Source of the DNA: Methylovirgula sp. | GTDB lineage: Bacteria > Pseudomonadota > Alphaproteobacteria > Rhizobiales > Beijerinckiaceae | Direction of reading: 5' to 3' | DNA length: 19,675 bases | Assembly (NCBI GenBank): GCA_025356505.1 | Contig: JANXSV010000321.1 | Span: forward strand, 1 to 19,675 | Shown: in pieces, positions 1-7,782 of the stretch | Position numbering within the stretch: the first letter of the stretch is position 1 | Layout of the letters: every line of letters begins with the position of its first letter | Made by a program: the position numbers and the translations under genes | Notes under the pieces: model-generated | Seen by the model: only the letters and a program-made list of their open reading frames with translations | Told to the model about the DNA's origin: nothing | Database searches by the model: none

Positions 1-1
1 T

Positions 2-568
2 CCGGTGACCGAAGCGCTTCTGGCCCGGGGCATATCGCCTGAAAGATTAGTGTTGATTGAGTTCAACCCGGAGTTTTGTCAGGCTCTGTCGAAAAAATAC
101 CCATCGGTGCGCGTGATTGAAGGCGACGCATATGCCATCAAAGCAACGCTGTCAGCGCATGGCATTGACAAGATTTCGGCCGTTGTTTCAAGTCTGCCAT
201 TGCTGACCAAGCCAGGTAGCGAACGGTTGAGCTTGCTTGCGGAAGCCTTCTCGCTGATGAGCGAAGGCGGAACATTCACGCAATTTACCTACGGCCTCAG
301 TTCGCCCGTGCCGCTTGAGCGCGCGCTGGCTGACGTGATCGGGGTTCACGCCCACGTCTCTGAGATTATCTGGAACAACCTGCCGCCTGCTCGTGTCTGG
401 ACATATAGCGCCTCGCACGGGCACCGCGTTACCTTTGATAAAGAAGTGGCTTTCGCGCGTTTTTGCCGTAAGCAGGCAGCGCAGTGGCGCGATGATGCGC
501 CGTTCAAACCGGCACGCGCCCTGCTGAAGCGTATCGGCGACCATTTTGACAGCCGTAAACCAAATTAA
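2..568 (+). CDS. pmtA: Phospholipid N-methyltransferase (PmtA-like), 5' end cut off
   Basis: This is a SAM-dependent methyltransferase that lacks its N-terminus because the window starts inside the gene. The GTG at position 5 reads as an internal valine: the first visible residues (P-V-T-E-A-L-L) continue the usual glycine-rich SAM motif of the form GPGTGPVTEAL. An acidic residue follows in LIEFNPEFC, the usual ribose-binding position, then GDAY, and SSLPLLTKP in the place of the motif IV loop. The later NLPPARVW block is typical of alphaproteobacterial PmtA proteins, which methylate phosphatidylethanolamine towards phosphatidylcholine. These are often annotated loosely as rRNA adenine dimethylase-like. 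It ends 22 bases before pyrF on the same strand. The family is fairly certain; the lipid substrate is inferred from similarity to the Sinorhizobium-type enzyme. Confidence 0.75.
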   Translation, partial: PVTEALLARGISPERLVLIEFNPEFCQALSKKYPSVRVIEGDAYAIKATLSAHGIDKISAVVSSLPLLTKPGSERLSLLAEAFSLMSEGGTFTQFTYGLSSPVPLERALADVIGVHAHVSEIIWNNLPPARVWTYSASHGHRVTFDKEVAFARFCRKQAAQWRDDAPFKPARALLKRIGDHFDSRKPN

Positions 569-590
569 CTGACCCCTGATGGAGCTTAGG

Positions 591-1283
591 ATGATTTCGC
601 CGTCTGTTCGCTCCCGACTGATTGTCGCTTTGGATTTACCGAATATCGACGCCGCGCGCGCAATGGTGGCCACGCTCGGCCCCTCGGTTTGTTTTTACAA
701 AGTCGGAATGGAGCTGATCTACGCCGGGGGGCTCGACCTGGTGAAAGAGCTTGTTGATAGCGGCAAAGAGGTGTTTGTCGATCTGAAACTCCATGACATT
801 CCAAATACTGTTGAAAAAGCTGCCGCTCAAATTGCCCGGCTCGGTGCACGATTTTTGACAGTTCATGCTTTCCCGCAGACCATGAAGGCTGCCAAGCAAG
901 GGGTTGCCGGCTCGAAGCTCCAGCTTTTAGCCGTAACCGTGATGACATCTTATGATGATGCAGATCTTGCCGACGCCGGGTATAGCCTGAATGTCAAAGC
1001 GCTGGTAGCGCGGCGCGCGGATCAGGCCAAAGCCATAGGTATTGACGGGCTGATATTGTCTCCCGAGGAACTTGCCGCGACACGCGCGCAACTTGGGCCG
1101 GACTTTTTGCTGGTCACGCCGGGAATCCGCCCTGCGGGCAGCAACGCCGGAGATCAGAAGCGAATCATGACGCCGCGCATGGCCATTGGCGCGGGCGCGA
1201 ACCATATCGTGGTCGGGCGACCTGTGACCCAGAGTGCGCATCCGCAGCAAGCTGCCGAGGCGATTGTTCAGGAGATTGTGTAG
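591..1283 (+). CDS. pyrF: Orotidine 5'-phosphate decarboxylase
   Basis: It catalyses the last step of UMP synthesis, decarboxylating OMP to UMP in the cytoplasm. The protein is 230 residues, normal for the bacterial family. The signature [12 protein letters not shown] at residues 63-74 contains the catalytic Asp-Lys-Asp set (D64, K66, D69). TPGIRP and VGRPV near the C-terminus form the phosphate-binding end of the barrel. An ATG also lies at 579, but the start at 591 has GGAG six bases upstream (581-584) and gives the usual short N-terminus before LIVALD, so I chose it. It follows pmtA closely and is separated by about 200 bases from the DUF1330 genes. Confidence 0.95.
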   Translation: MISPSVRSRLIVALDLPNIDAARAMVATLGPSVCFYKVGMELIYAGGLDLVKELVDSGKEVFVDLKLHDIPNTVEKAAAQIARLGARFLTVHAFPQTMKAAKQGVAGSKLQLLAVTVMTSYDDADLADAGYSLNVKALVARRADQAKAIGIDGLILSPEELAATRAQLGPDFLLVTPGIRPAGSNAGDQKRIMTPRMAIGAGANHIVVGRPVTQSAHPQQAAEAIVQEIV

Positions 1284-1487
1284 CGGACGAAAAGGGTGCT
1301 TCAGACAGGGCTCAGGATGTTTATATCTGGCCGCAAAACTAAAACGCCGAGGCGAAATGCAAATCCTGCATCCGGCCCGGCGCTCCTGTACCAAGCAACA
1401 ACAGCTGCTCGAAACTTGAGTAGTGAGTAGCGTGTAAATGTGAATAGATTGTGACCTCATCGCGTAATTCAACTTACAGGAAATAAT

Positions 1488-1775
1488 ATGCCTAAAGGAT
1501 ATGTTGTTGGAAATCTGACCGTTCTCGACGCTGAAGCCTATAAGCCCTATGCGGCTGCGGCGAGCGCTGCGATCAAACAATATGGCGGCACGCCGCTGGT
1601 GCGCGGCGGCAAATGCGAAATTGTCGAGGGGGAGGCGCGCATGCGTCAGGTGGTTATCGAATTTGAAAGCTTTGAACAGGCTAAGACCTATTTTTTCTCC
1701 CCAGAATATCAAGCGGCGCGTAAGCTGCGCTTCAGCATCAGTGTTGGTGATCTCGTGGTGGTTGAAGGGGCATAG
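1488..1775 (+). CDS. DUF1330 domain protein, first of a tandem pair
   Basis: A small (95 residue) cytoplasmic protein of the DUF1330 family, a ferredoxin-like dimeric alpha/beta-barrel fold whose biochemical role is not established. Family landmarks visible are KGYVVGN at the N-terminus, the AYKPY helix, the VRGGK strand, VVIEFESFE and SPEYQAAR followed by a C-terminal VVVEG strand. AGGA (1478-1481) lies about seven bases before the ATG. The second copy starts three bases after this stop, so the two are co-transcribed. The copies share the VRGG, VVIEF and SPEYQ blocks but differ widely elsewhere, which points to an old duplication. The 204 bases between pyrF and this gene contain no gene I can support; a promoter for the pair could lie there. 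Confidence 0.85.
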   Translation: MPKGYVVGNLTVLDAEAYKPYAAAASAAIKQYGGTPLVRGGKCEIVEGEARMRQVVIEFESFEQAKTYFFSPEYQAARKLRFSISVGDLVVVEGA

Positions 1776-1778
1776 GAA

Positions 1779-2093
1779 ATGGCAAAAGGCTACTGGATTG
1801 TGAATGTTGAGGTGTCTGATCCCGCCGCATACGGGCAATATGTGGCAGCGAATGGCGTGGCTTTTTCGAAATACGGCGCAAGGTTTCTCGTGCGCGGTGG
1901 GGTTCACACTGTCAAAGAGGGCGCGGGCCGGGCTCGAAATGTGGTGATTGAATTTAAAGATTATGCCACTGCGCTGGCTTGTTACGACTCACCTGAATAT
2001 CAGCATGCCGTATCGTTCCGGGCAGGCGCGGCAAATGCCAATATTCTGATTATAGAAGGCTATGACGGCGCCCAACCGGAGCCGCAGCAATGA
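1779..2093 (+). CDS. DUF1330 domain protein, second of a tandem pair
   Basis: A 104-residue paralogue of the preceding gene. It is closer than the first copy to the common alphaproteobacterial form: [48 protein letters not shown] and IIEGYDG. It has a short proline- and glutamine-containing tail absent from the first copy. Its stop overlaps the dapB start as ATGA (2090-2093), so translation is probably coupled to dapB. A DUF1330 gene before dapB is a familiar arrangement in this class of bacteria. That is context only, and no reaction can be assigned. Confidence 0.87.
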   Translation: MAKGYWIVNVEVSDPAAYGQYVAANGVAFSKYGARFLVRGGVHTVKEGAGRARNVVIEFKDYATALACYDSPEYQHAVSFRAGAANANILIIEGYDGAQPEPQQ

Positions 2094-2896
2094 AGCTTGT
2101 CGTTGTAGGGGCAGGCGGCAGGATGGGCCGGATGCTGGTGAAAATCATGTCCGAAACGCCGGGTGTTACGCTTCACGGCGCAGTGGAAATGGCTGGTTCA
2201 GTTCATATCGGAGCGGACGCAGGGCAGCTTGCCGGCATTGGCGAAAACGGCGTGAAGATCACGTCGGATGCGCTTTCCAGTTTTTTGAATGCGGACGGTG
2301 TGTTGGATTTCACTGTTCCGGCGGCGACGCTGGAGTTTGCGGCTCTGGCAGCCCAAGCGCGGATTGCGCATATCATTGGCACAACCGGTATGACCGAGCA
2401 GGACCTCGACGCTTTAGCGGCCGCAGCGCGTCACGCAGTCATCGTGCGCTCTGGCAATATGAGCTTCGGCATGAACCTGCTGGCGGTTTTGGTAAAACGC
2501 GTGGCTCAGGCTCTGGGTGAGGACTTCGACATTGAAATTCTTGAGGCTCATCATCGTATGAAGGTGGACGCGCCCTCCGGAGCAGCCCTCATGCTGGGAG
2601 AAGCAGCCGCGCAGGGCCGCGGGATTTCTCTCAAAGAACGGGCTTCGCGCGGCCGGGATGGCATAACAGGCGCGCGCAAGCCTGGAGATATTGGTTTTGC
2701 AAGCTTGCGCGGTGGGTCGATTATCGGCGACCACAGCGTGATCTTTGCGGGCGATTCAGAGCGCATTGAACTGACGCATAAGGCTGATGATCGCGCGGTG
2801 TTTGCACGCGGCGCTCTTAAAGCGGCGCTCTGGGCGCGGGATAAGAAGCCAGGGCTATATTCGATGGTGGATGTTTTGGGACTTCAGGATTTTTGA
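2090..2896 (+). CDS. dapB: 4-hydroxy-tetrahydrodipicolinate reductase
   Basis: It reduces hydroxy-tetrahydrodipicolinate with NAD(P)H in the diaminopimelate/lysine pathway, supplying meso-DAP for peptidoglycan. The 268-residue length is normal. The Rossmann motif GAGGRMG is at residues 7-13 and the GTTGM loop at 97-101. The catalytic and substrate segment [13 protein letters not shown] lies at about 152-164, with H154 and H155, K158 and the DAPSG loop. The start overlaps the stop of the upstream DUF1330 gene by four bases, and gpmA follows after nine bases. The dapB-gpmA pairing is common in alphaproteobacteria. Nothing looks damaged. Confidence 0.96.
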   Translation: MKLVVVGAGGRMGRMLVKIMSETPGVTLHGAVEMAGSVHIGADAGQLAGIGENGVKITSDALSSFLNADGVLDFTVPAATLEFAALAAQARIAHIIGTTGMTEQDLDALAAAARHAVIVRSGNMSFGMNLLAVLVKRVAQALGEDFDIEILEAHHRMKVDAPSGAALMLGEAAAQGRGISLKERASRGRDGITGARKPGDIGFASLRGGSIIGDHSVIFAGDSERIELTHKADDRAVFARGALKAALWARDKKPGLYSMVDVLGLQDF

Positions 2897-2905
2897 GGAG
2901 AAGAT

Positions 2906-3529
2906 ATGAGCGAGCGGCTTCTGGTATTGGTACGGCATGGACAGAGCGATTGGAATCTGAAAAATCTTTTCACCGGCTGGCGTGATCCGGAACTGACCCC
3001 TCAGGGCGAGCGCGAGGCAAGCGCCGCTGGCGAACGAATTAAGGCGCTTGGTTTACACTTTGACGTTGCTTTCACCTCTGGTTTAACGCGCGCCCAGCAT
3101 ACATGCGCGTTGCTGTTAAAAGAGTTGGATCAAGTGTCCTTGCCTACAATCCGCGATGAGGCACTGAACGAACGTGATTACGGTGATCTTGCCGGGCTTA
3201 ACAAGGATGAAGCCCGCGTCAAATGGGGCGAAGCGCAAGTGCACTTGTGGCGCAGATCATATGACGTACCACCCCCTAACGGTGAGAGCCTGAAGGACAC
3301 GGTGGCGCGGGTGCTTCCCTATTATTGTCAGCACATATTGCCGAGAGTTCTGCGGGGCGAGCGGGTTCTGGTCGCGGCGCATGGGAACAGCCTGCGGGCT
3401 CTGGTGATGGTTCTTGACGGTCTTACTCCCAAGACCATCCCCTCGATGGAACTTGATACCGGAATTCCGCTGGTTTACCGCCTGAAGGGCGATTCGACCG
3501 TCGAAAGCAAGCTCGTGCTAAAGGCTTAA
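2906..3529 (+). CDS. gpmA: 2,3-bisphosphoglycerate-dependent phosphoglycerate mutase
   Basis: It interconverts 3- and 2-phosphoglycerate in glycolysis and gluconeogenesis through a phosphohistidine intermediate. The RHGQSDWN motif at residues 10-17 carries the phosphorylated H11. R62 (SGLTRAQ), E89 (LNERDYGDL) and H159 (AAHGNS) complete the active site. At 207 residues it is the short form usual in alphaproteobacteria, against about 250 in E. coli. The Shine-Dalgarno GAGGAG (2895-2900) overlaps the dapB stop. The last four bases overlap the end of the convergent brnA-like gene, and a possible terminator stem begins inside the final codons. Confidence 0.96.
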   Translation: MSERLLVLVRHGQSDWNLKNLFTGWRDPELTPQGEREASAAGERIKALGLHFDVAFTSGLTRAQHTCALLLKELDQVSLPTIRDEALNERDYGDLAGLNKDEARVKWGEAQVHLWRRSYDVPPPNGESLKDTVARVLPYYCQHILPRVLRGERVLVAAHGNSLRALVMVLDGLTPKTIPSMELDTGIPLVYRLKGDSTVESKLVLKA

Positions 3530-3543
3530 GACCGAGCTTTTTT
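3509..3543 (+). terminator. Possible rho-independent terminator after gpmA
   Basis: A 7-bp perfect stem, AAGCTCG at 3509-3515 pairing with CGAGCTT at 3533-3539, with a 17-base loop, runs into six T residues (3538-3543). It spans the last codons of gpmA and the 3' end of the convergent brnA-like gene. The long loop and short stem make this a moderate candidate. Confidence 0.4.
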
Positions 3544-3867
3544 GGCTTGCATATAGGCGCGCAAGACTGCGTTCATGCGGGTTAAATGGCCTTTGCCCTG
3601 ACTTTTGAACCAGACCAATACATCTGTGTCCAAGCGCAGATGTATCGAGGACTTGCCGTTGGCAATATTGATGTCGTCTGGCACCCAGCGGATATCCTCA
3701 GCTTCGTTTTTTGCCGCAGCGGAAGGCAATGTCGGCTGAAGGGCACGGAACTGATCACCGATAGGCGTCAATGAAGCGGGTTGCGTAGCAGTTACAGAAA
3801 CGCGGGAGCGCAGAGCCAGAATTTCGCTTAAAGTGATGGCGGCGGGCATGGTGGGTTTATTGGTCAT
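3526..3867 (-). CDS. BrnA-like antitoxin, orphan
   Basis: A protein of 113 residues whose last 40 or so match the BrnA antitoxin domain: [21 protein letters not shown] followed by [11 protein letters not shown], a ribbon-helix-helix type DNA-binding end. The N-terminal 70 residues are variable and low in complexity. The ATG at 3867 is chosen because AAAGG lies about eight bases upstream on the minus strand; an upstream in-frame start at 3924 has no such signal. BrnA normally neutralises the RNase BrnT and represses the brnTA promoter, with brnT just upstream. Only 87 bases separate this gene from the next, so no brnT fits here. It may be an antitoxin remnant, a partner acting in trans, or simply a small DNA-binding regulator. 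Confidence 0.72.
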   Translation of the reverse strand: MTNKPTMPAAITLSEILALRSRVSVTATQPASLTPIGDQFRALQPTLPSAAAKNEAEDIRWVPDDINIANGKSSIHLRLDTDVLVWFKSQGKGHLTRMNAVLRAYMQAKKARS

Positions 3868-3887
3868 GGTGTTACCTTTGAATGGCA

Positions 3888-3901
3888 GCATCATGCGATG
3901 C
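3888..3901. repeat. Inverted repeat upstream of brnA-like gene (proximal)
   Basis: GCATC and GATGC arms are separated by ATGC, 21 bases upstream of the brnA-like start. It is a possible operator for autoregulation by a ribbon-helix-helix protein. The site is short, so chance occurrence is possible. Confidence 0.3.
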
Positions 3902-3935
3902 CTGTCACACTCAAAGATACACATAACGTGTCCAC

Positions 3936-3951
3936 AAACTGATGCCAGTTT
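3936..3951. repeat. Inverted repeat upstream of brnA-like gene (distal)
   Basis: AAACTG and CAGTTT arms are perfectly symmetric around ATGC. The site lies between the AHSA1 gene stop and the brnA-like start. It shares the same 4-base spacer with the proximal repeat at 3888-3901, which suggests two related operator sites. Confidence 0.35.
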
Positions 3952-3954
3952 CGT

Positions 3955-4440
3955 TCAAATGCCCGGCAATAAATTATCCAGTTTTTGGTAGGACAATTCG
4001 AGCCCGGCGGCCATATCGGATTTTAGGACCAGATCGCGTGCGTCGCGGGACTCATAGGACATGGTCATATGCAGGCTACATTTGCCTTCGCGCTTGCTGA
4101 GCGTTTGTGTGATCAGCGCCTGTCCCGGATACCAAAGTCTTTCGAACTGCTCGGTTGCGATTAACGTGTAAGGCGGGTCGATTTCGACATAGGTGCCGCC
4201 CATGGCCACCTCGTGTGCGTCCGAACCGCGGCTCCAGCAAAAACGGTATTTTCCGCCGGGACGAAGATCAACTTCGCATAGCGACATCGCCCAGCCAATA
4301 GGGCCAAGGAGCCATCTCGTCAAATGTTCCGGTAGGGTAAGGGCAGCAAAAAGCTGCGTTCGATTAGCTTCAAACGCCCGCGTGACGATAATATCACGTT
4401 CGCCATGGGTATTGATATTCACACGATGGAATTCCGCCAT
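3955..4440 (-). CDS. AHSA1/SRPBCC-family protein
   Basis: A 161-residue protein of the START/Bet v 1-like SRPBCC superfamily, Aha1 C-terminal (AHSA1) subgroup. Visible marks are the N-terminal strand with ITVTRAF-like composition (DIIVTRAFEANRTQLF), the HLTRWLLGP segment, DLRPGGKYRF, GGTYVEIDPPYTL and the C-terminal helix GLELSYQKLDNLL. These proteins form a hydrophobic cavity for lipid-like ligands or act as stress co-factors, and no ligand can be read here. The ATG at 4440 has a strong GGGGAGGAG Shine-Dalgarno about six bases upstream, which decides the start over the longer 4467 option. It lies 56 bases downstream of the KirBac gene on the same strand and is probably in one transcript with it. 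Confidence 0.8.
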   Translation of the reverse strand: MAEFHRVNINTHGERDIIVTRAFEANRTQLFAALTLPEHLTRWLLGPIGWAMSLCEVDLRPGGKYRFCWSRGSDAHEVAMGGTYVEIDPPYTLIATEQFERLWYPGQALITQTLSKREGKCSLHMTMSYESRDARDLVLKSDMAAGLELSYQKLDNLLPGI

Positions 4441-4496
4441 GAAGCGCTCCTCCCCGCAAGTGTTCAACTATTTACATTTAGCCTCAGACGTAAGCC

Positions 4497-5372
4497 TTAT
4501 TCTTTAAGTGTTAGGTTAAATTTAGAATAATCAACAATCAAGCTGCCGTCCGGCTCGTTTGTGAGCATATCCGCATAACGGTGACCCCAAATTATTTTAT
4601 CACACTGATAGCTTTCGCGTGAGCGCAGTTCTTGCGAGGAGGTGTCATCTATGCCTTTAACTGTAACAATGAACTGATATTCTTCTTGGGCCAGCTGCTC
4701 CGCGGTTTTTGCATAAAGCAGGCTGTCGGGCGTGATGGCGTGAAACAGGGTCCACGTCAGGATAAAATTCGGGTTTTCCTGACGCAGAAGCTTAAGGCGA
4801 TGAATGCGCCGAAACCGCTGACCCTCTTCGGTAAACTCAAGCCGAAGCACCCACAGGTCCGCCGTGGCATCGGTAATTGTATTGTGCCGCTCGTTACCCA
4901 TGCGGATCATGAGTGTCGGCACCCCTTCATGCTGACTAATAACCGGGTTTGAGGCAAACATAATTCTGGCGCGCGGACGGGAAAATCGTGCGAAAATCAG
5001 CCCGGTCAGGGCGGCTGTTTGAATGAGGGCGACAAATCCTTCAACGCTGGCGACACCATGCCCAAAGATACTTTGAGGATGCATATCCCCGAAGCCGACT
5101 GTGGTGAAATTTTCGATGGAAAAGAAAAAAAGATAGAGCAGTTCTGGCGAACCCACATTTGACACTGGATCTTTGCCGAGGTTGAACAGGGTCGCAAAAA
5201 CCAAATTGTTGACGATGAACAGCGCCATCGCCCCCAAAATGAAGGTCAAAGTACTGACCGTCATTGCATGGTGGTAAAAGTCTGCCCAAAGCTCGTCTTT
5301 CTGACCGATCGTTTCGATCTGGCGTTGCCCGATTTTAACTCTACGGCGAAGAGGTTCTTTGGATTTTTTCAT
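4497..5372 (-). CDS. Inward-rectifier K+ channel, KirBac family
   Basis: A 291-residue membrane channel in the KirBac pattern. A basic amphipathic N-terminus comes first, then an outer helix at about residues 36-63, a pore helix and selectivity filter TVGFGD at 91-96, and an inner helix at about 104-129. The cytoplasmic IRK domain begins ARFSRPRARI and contains a conserved G-x-P-x-L-M-x-R-x-x-N segment. KirBac channels conduct K+ across the inner membrane and are gated by lipid and ligand contacts on the cytoplasmic domain. The filter has Phe rather than the commoner Tyr (GFG for GYG), a substitution seen in some K+ channels. Its ATG overlaps the amn stop (ATGA, 5369-5372) and there is no clear Shine-Dalgarno, so translation probably depends on amn. 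Confidence 0.92.
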   Translation of the reverse strand: MKKSKEPLRRRVKIGQRQIETIGQKDELWADFYHHAMTVSTLTFILGAMALFIVNNLVFATLFNLGKDPVSNVGSPELLYLFFFSIENFTTVGFGDMHPQSIFGHGVASVEGFVALIQTAALTGLIFARFSRPRARIMFASNPVISQHEGVPTLMIRMGNERHNTITDATADLWVLRLEFTEEGQRFRRIHRLKLLRQENPNFILTWTLFHAITPDSLLYAKTAEQLAQEEYQFIVTVKGIDDTSSQELRSRESYQCDKIIWGHRYADMLTNEPDGSLIVDYSKFNLTLKE

Positions 5373-6826
5373 CTGAAAGGGGGCTCATCAAAAGCGCGCA
5401 ACTTGCGAGAATGCAGCGTGTCTTTTCGGCCTCTGAGCAATTCGAGTGCGGTTAAGCCAATTTCGAGATGTTGCGCAACGGATCGCTCATAAAAAGCATT
5501 TGCGGCGCCTGGCAGCTTTATCTCGCCATGCAGCGGCTTATCCGATACGCAGAGCAACGTGCCGTAGGGCACGCGCAGCCGGAAGCCCTGTGTCGCGATC
5601 GTGCCGGACTCCATATCGACCGCTATTGCGCGTGACAGATTGATGCGCTTGCGTTCCTGTGTCCACCGCAGCTCCCAGTTTCTATCATCATTGGTGACAA
5701 CTGTGCCGGTGCGCAGGCGCTGTTTCAGCGCCTCGCCCTGCTCGCCTGTGACTGACGCGGCTGCTTCTTGCAGTGCGACTTGTACCTCTGCCAAAGCCGG
5801 AATCGGCATATCGGTCGGGACGAGATTATCGAGGATACGGTCCTGGCGCAGATAGCCGTGGGCGAGCACATAATCGCCGATCTGCTGGCTTTGGCGCAGG
5901 CCGCCGCAATGTCCGACCATGAGCCAGCAATGCGGGCGCAAAACTGCAAGGTGATCGGTCATGTTTTTTGCGTTTGATGGACCAACGCCGATATTGACCA
6001 GAGTCACGCCCTGACCGTCGGACGTTGTTACGTGATAGGCGGGCATTTGAAATTTATGCCACAGGTTGGACTGGATAATATGGTCCACCTCCGCATCAGA
6101 CATTTGTGCGGTGATGATGGCGTTTCCCGGGAGAACCACGGTTTTGAACCGTGAATGCGCGCGGATTTGTGCAACGCCCCAGTGGATGAACTGATCTACG
6201 TAACGGTGATAATTTGTGAGCATAATCCATGGCTGGCAGTGACGCCAATGGCTCCCCGTATAATGCACAATTCGCTTTAAGGAATAGTCCACGCGCGGCG
6301 CATCAAACAGACCTAAAGGCCTTTCACCTCCGACCGCCTGCTCCCACGTCCCGTCAGCAATTTCATCTCCCACGGCCGAAAGCAAAGGCATGGGGAAAAA
6401 CCGCGCAAGCTCCGCCGAAGAAACACCGCGCCCGCCAAGCTCATCGCCGGATTCGAAAACGTAAGGATAAGGAATCTCAATGTTGCTGACACCGACCTCA
6501 AGTGTTGCGCCAAATTCGCTGATAAGTGGCTGCAACTGCTCCAACAAATAGTTTCTGAACGCGCCAGGATGGGTGATGCTCGTGGAATAAACCCCCGCAT
6601 GTGAAAATTTTGCGAAGGCGCGACGGCTTGATGGCAGAACGCCCTTGGGCTCATAGCTAACCCTGAGTTCCGGATAGCGGAACAGGGTTCTGACTTCGAG
6701 CGAAGGTTCCTCTCCTTTGCTGAAAAATAACTCTAAAGCATGCCGTTCCGCCTTTACTGCACGGCTATGGAGCGCTTCCAGCTTGTCAATGGCGTCTTCA
6801 GCGTTGGTTACAGTTGCAAATTGCAC
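5369..6826 (-). CDS. amn: AMP nucleosidase
   Basis: It hydrolyses AMP to adenine and ribose 5-phosphate and helps control adenylate pools. The 485-residue length equals that of the E. coli enzyme, with matching blocks throughout. The N-terminal Amn-specific domain includes FSHAGVYSTSITHP and EIPYPYVFESG. The C-terminal purine nucleoside phosphorylase-like domain includes GQGVTLVNIGVGPSNAKN, GHCGGLRQSQQIGDYVLAH, AVDMESGTIATQG and PYGTLLCVSDKPLHGEIKLPG. The end, HSRKLRAFDEPPFR, also follows the family. The start is GTG at 6826, with only a weak purine stretch before it and no upstream in-frame alternative nearby. It is coupled by a four-base overlap to the KirBac gene. The 107 bases before it contain a TTGACA on the minus strand (6903-6908) but no convincing -10. 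Confidence 0.95.
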   Translation of the reverse strand: MQFATVTNAEDAIDKLEALHSRAVKAERHALELFFSKGEEPSLEVRTLFRYPELRVSYEPKGVLPSSRRAFAKFSHAGVYSTSITHPGAFRNYLLEQLQPLISEFGATLEVGVSNIEIPYPYVFESGDELGGRGVSSAELARFFPMPLLSAVGDEIADGTWEQAVGGERPLGLFDAPRVDYSLKRIVHYTGSHWRHCQPWIMLTNYHRYVDQFIHWGVAQIRAHSRFKTVVLPGNAIITAQMSDAEVDHIIQSNLWHKFQMPAYHVTTSDGQGVTLVNIGVGPSNAKNMTDHLAVLRPHCWLMVGHCGGLRQSQQIGDYVLAHGYLRQDRILDNLVPTDMPIPALAEVQVALQEAAASVTGEQGEALKQRLRTGTVVTNDDRNWELRWTQERKRINLSRAIAVDMESGTIATQGFRLRVPYGTLLCVSDKPLHGEIKLPGAANAFYERSVAQHLEIGLTALELLRGRKDTLHSRKLRAFDEPPFR

Positions 6827-6933
6827 TCTTTTGGCTTTCTCATCACAAATCGGCTACGGCGTAACAGAGTGCTGCAGAACGGTGACAAGGTAAAGTCATT
6901 GCTGTCAACACTTCGGCCGCGCGCTGGCTCGGC

Positions 6934-7587
6934 TTATGGAGCGCCGGGGTGCGCCAGCCAATCCAGGAGAGACTTCTTGTGTGGTGCCGGAGCATAGGCC
7001 AGAGGTGCGTGCTGCCCTGAATCTTGCGCTGCCATCGTGGAAGCGTGGTGCGGGATGTGACGCGAAGCCACCTGCGTTGCCGCATGTTTGTGACGGTGGT
7101 GAACCGAAGCCACCATGACGCGTTTTTTATGATGAGCGTCGACAGCGAGCTGGGTGTTTGACTGCGGCGCGCCGGTGAGCGTTATGCGTCCGCCGCCCTC
7201 GCTGCGCACCAGGGCAAACAAGGTAGCGGCATTGGCGCGGCTGAGCCGGACACAGCCGTGGGACGCTGCGCGGCCAAGATTTCTCTCAGAGTAAGTTCCA
7301 TGGATGGCAAAGCCACCCGTGAAGAACATGGAATGCGGCATGGGCGAATTATGATATTTGCGCGAATGGTGCATTACTTCCATATTATGGATCGTGTAGG
7401 TGCCGCGCGGCGTAGAATAGCCCTGCCCGGCCGTTGATACGGGCCAATCATAGGTTTCGCCACCGTCGGCCTGCACATGCATGGTCTGCGAGCCCATGTC
7501 CACACTAATCGCGACGCGCGCGGATGCCGTGGATATACCGGCACATAATAATGCAGCAGCAGCGAAAACTATCTTCAAAATACGCAT
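6934..7587 (-). CDS. Exported L,D-transpeptidase (YkuD domain) with His-rich tail
   Basis: A periplasmic cell-wall enzyme of 217 residues. The signal peptide is residues 1-23, ending A-S-A before RVAIS. The YkuD domain follows, with a GTYTIHNM strand, the HGT motif (96-98) and the catalytic SHGCVRLS (109-116, nucleophile C112). Such enzymes make 3-3 peptidoglycan cross-links or attach proteins to DAP. The last 68 residues carry 12 histidines and several Lys/Arg, a low-complexity tail outside the catalytic domain that could bind metal or the cell wall. The ATG at 7587 is preferred over 7608 because it starts directly at the signal peptide. It is divergent from mepA across about 195 bases. Confidence 0.9.
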   Translation of the reverse strand: MRILKIVFAAAALLCAGISTASARVAISVDMGSQTMHVQADGGETYDWPVSTAGQGYSTPRGTYTIHNMEVMHHSRKYHNSPMPHSMFFTGGFAIHGTYSERNLGRAASHGCVRLSRANAATLFALVRSEGGGRITLTGAPQSNTQLAVDAHHKKRVMVASVHHRHKHAATQVASRHIPHHASTMAAQDSGQHAPLAYAPAPHKKSLLDWLAHPGAP

Positions 7588-7633
7588 GACCAACCCCCAA
7601 AAACGCACTAAACCATTGAAATTCTAATGGAGG

Positions 7634-7674
7634 CATGATTCCCTAAGTTCGGGCTCCGGTAAACCTGAATCATG
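7634..7674. repeat. Inverted repeat between ldt and mepA
   Basis: CATGATTC (7634-7641) and GAATCATG (7667-7674) are perfect 8-bp inverted arms separated by 25 bases. They lie in the divergent promoter region of two peptidoglycan genes. It may be a regulator site or a leader hairpin; no T tract follows on either strand. Confidence 0.4.
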
Positions 7675-7782
7675 AGACATCGTTACCTAGACATTGAGCA
7701 AAGTTGCACCAAGGCAAACAGTTAAGGTTAAATATCCAGCAGCTTGCGCGTGGGCAAAAGCTTTGGACGCGGGATTTGAGTG

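Noticed and set aside
579..590. Longer pyrF start at 579
   Set aside because: The Shine-Dalgarno GGAG lies inside this extension and fits the ATG at 591 instead.
188..673. 161-codon minus-strand frame over pmtA and pyrF
   Set aside because: It is antisense to two recognisable genes and has no recognisable domain or ribosome site.
1234..1419. Small plus-strand frame after pyrF
   Set aside because: It overlaps the pyrF end, has a basic low-complexity composition, and no Shine-Dalgarno or family match.
927..1907. 326-codon open frame on the minus strand
   Set aside because: It lies antisense to pyrF and the DUF1330 genes and has the composition of a shadow frame (many His, Arg and Cys, no domain). 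The plus-strand genes are well supported.
3868..3954. Possible brnT toxin gene beside the BrnA-like gene
   Set aside because: The gap is only 87 bases and the flanking genes are an AHSA1 protein and gpmA, so no toxin gene is present.
4504..4519. TTAA-N8-TTAA near the end of the KirBac gene
   Set aside because: The spacing is eight rather than seven, and it lies inside coding sequence, so it is not a CtrA site.
7722..7731. TTAAGGTTAA upstream of mepA
   Set aside because: The spacing of two bases does not fit the CtrA site and no other binding protein is suggested.
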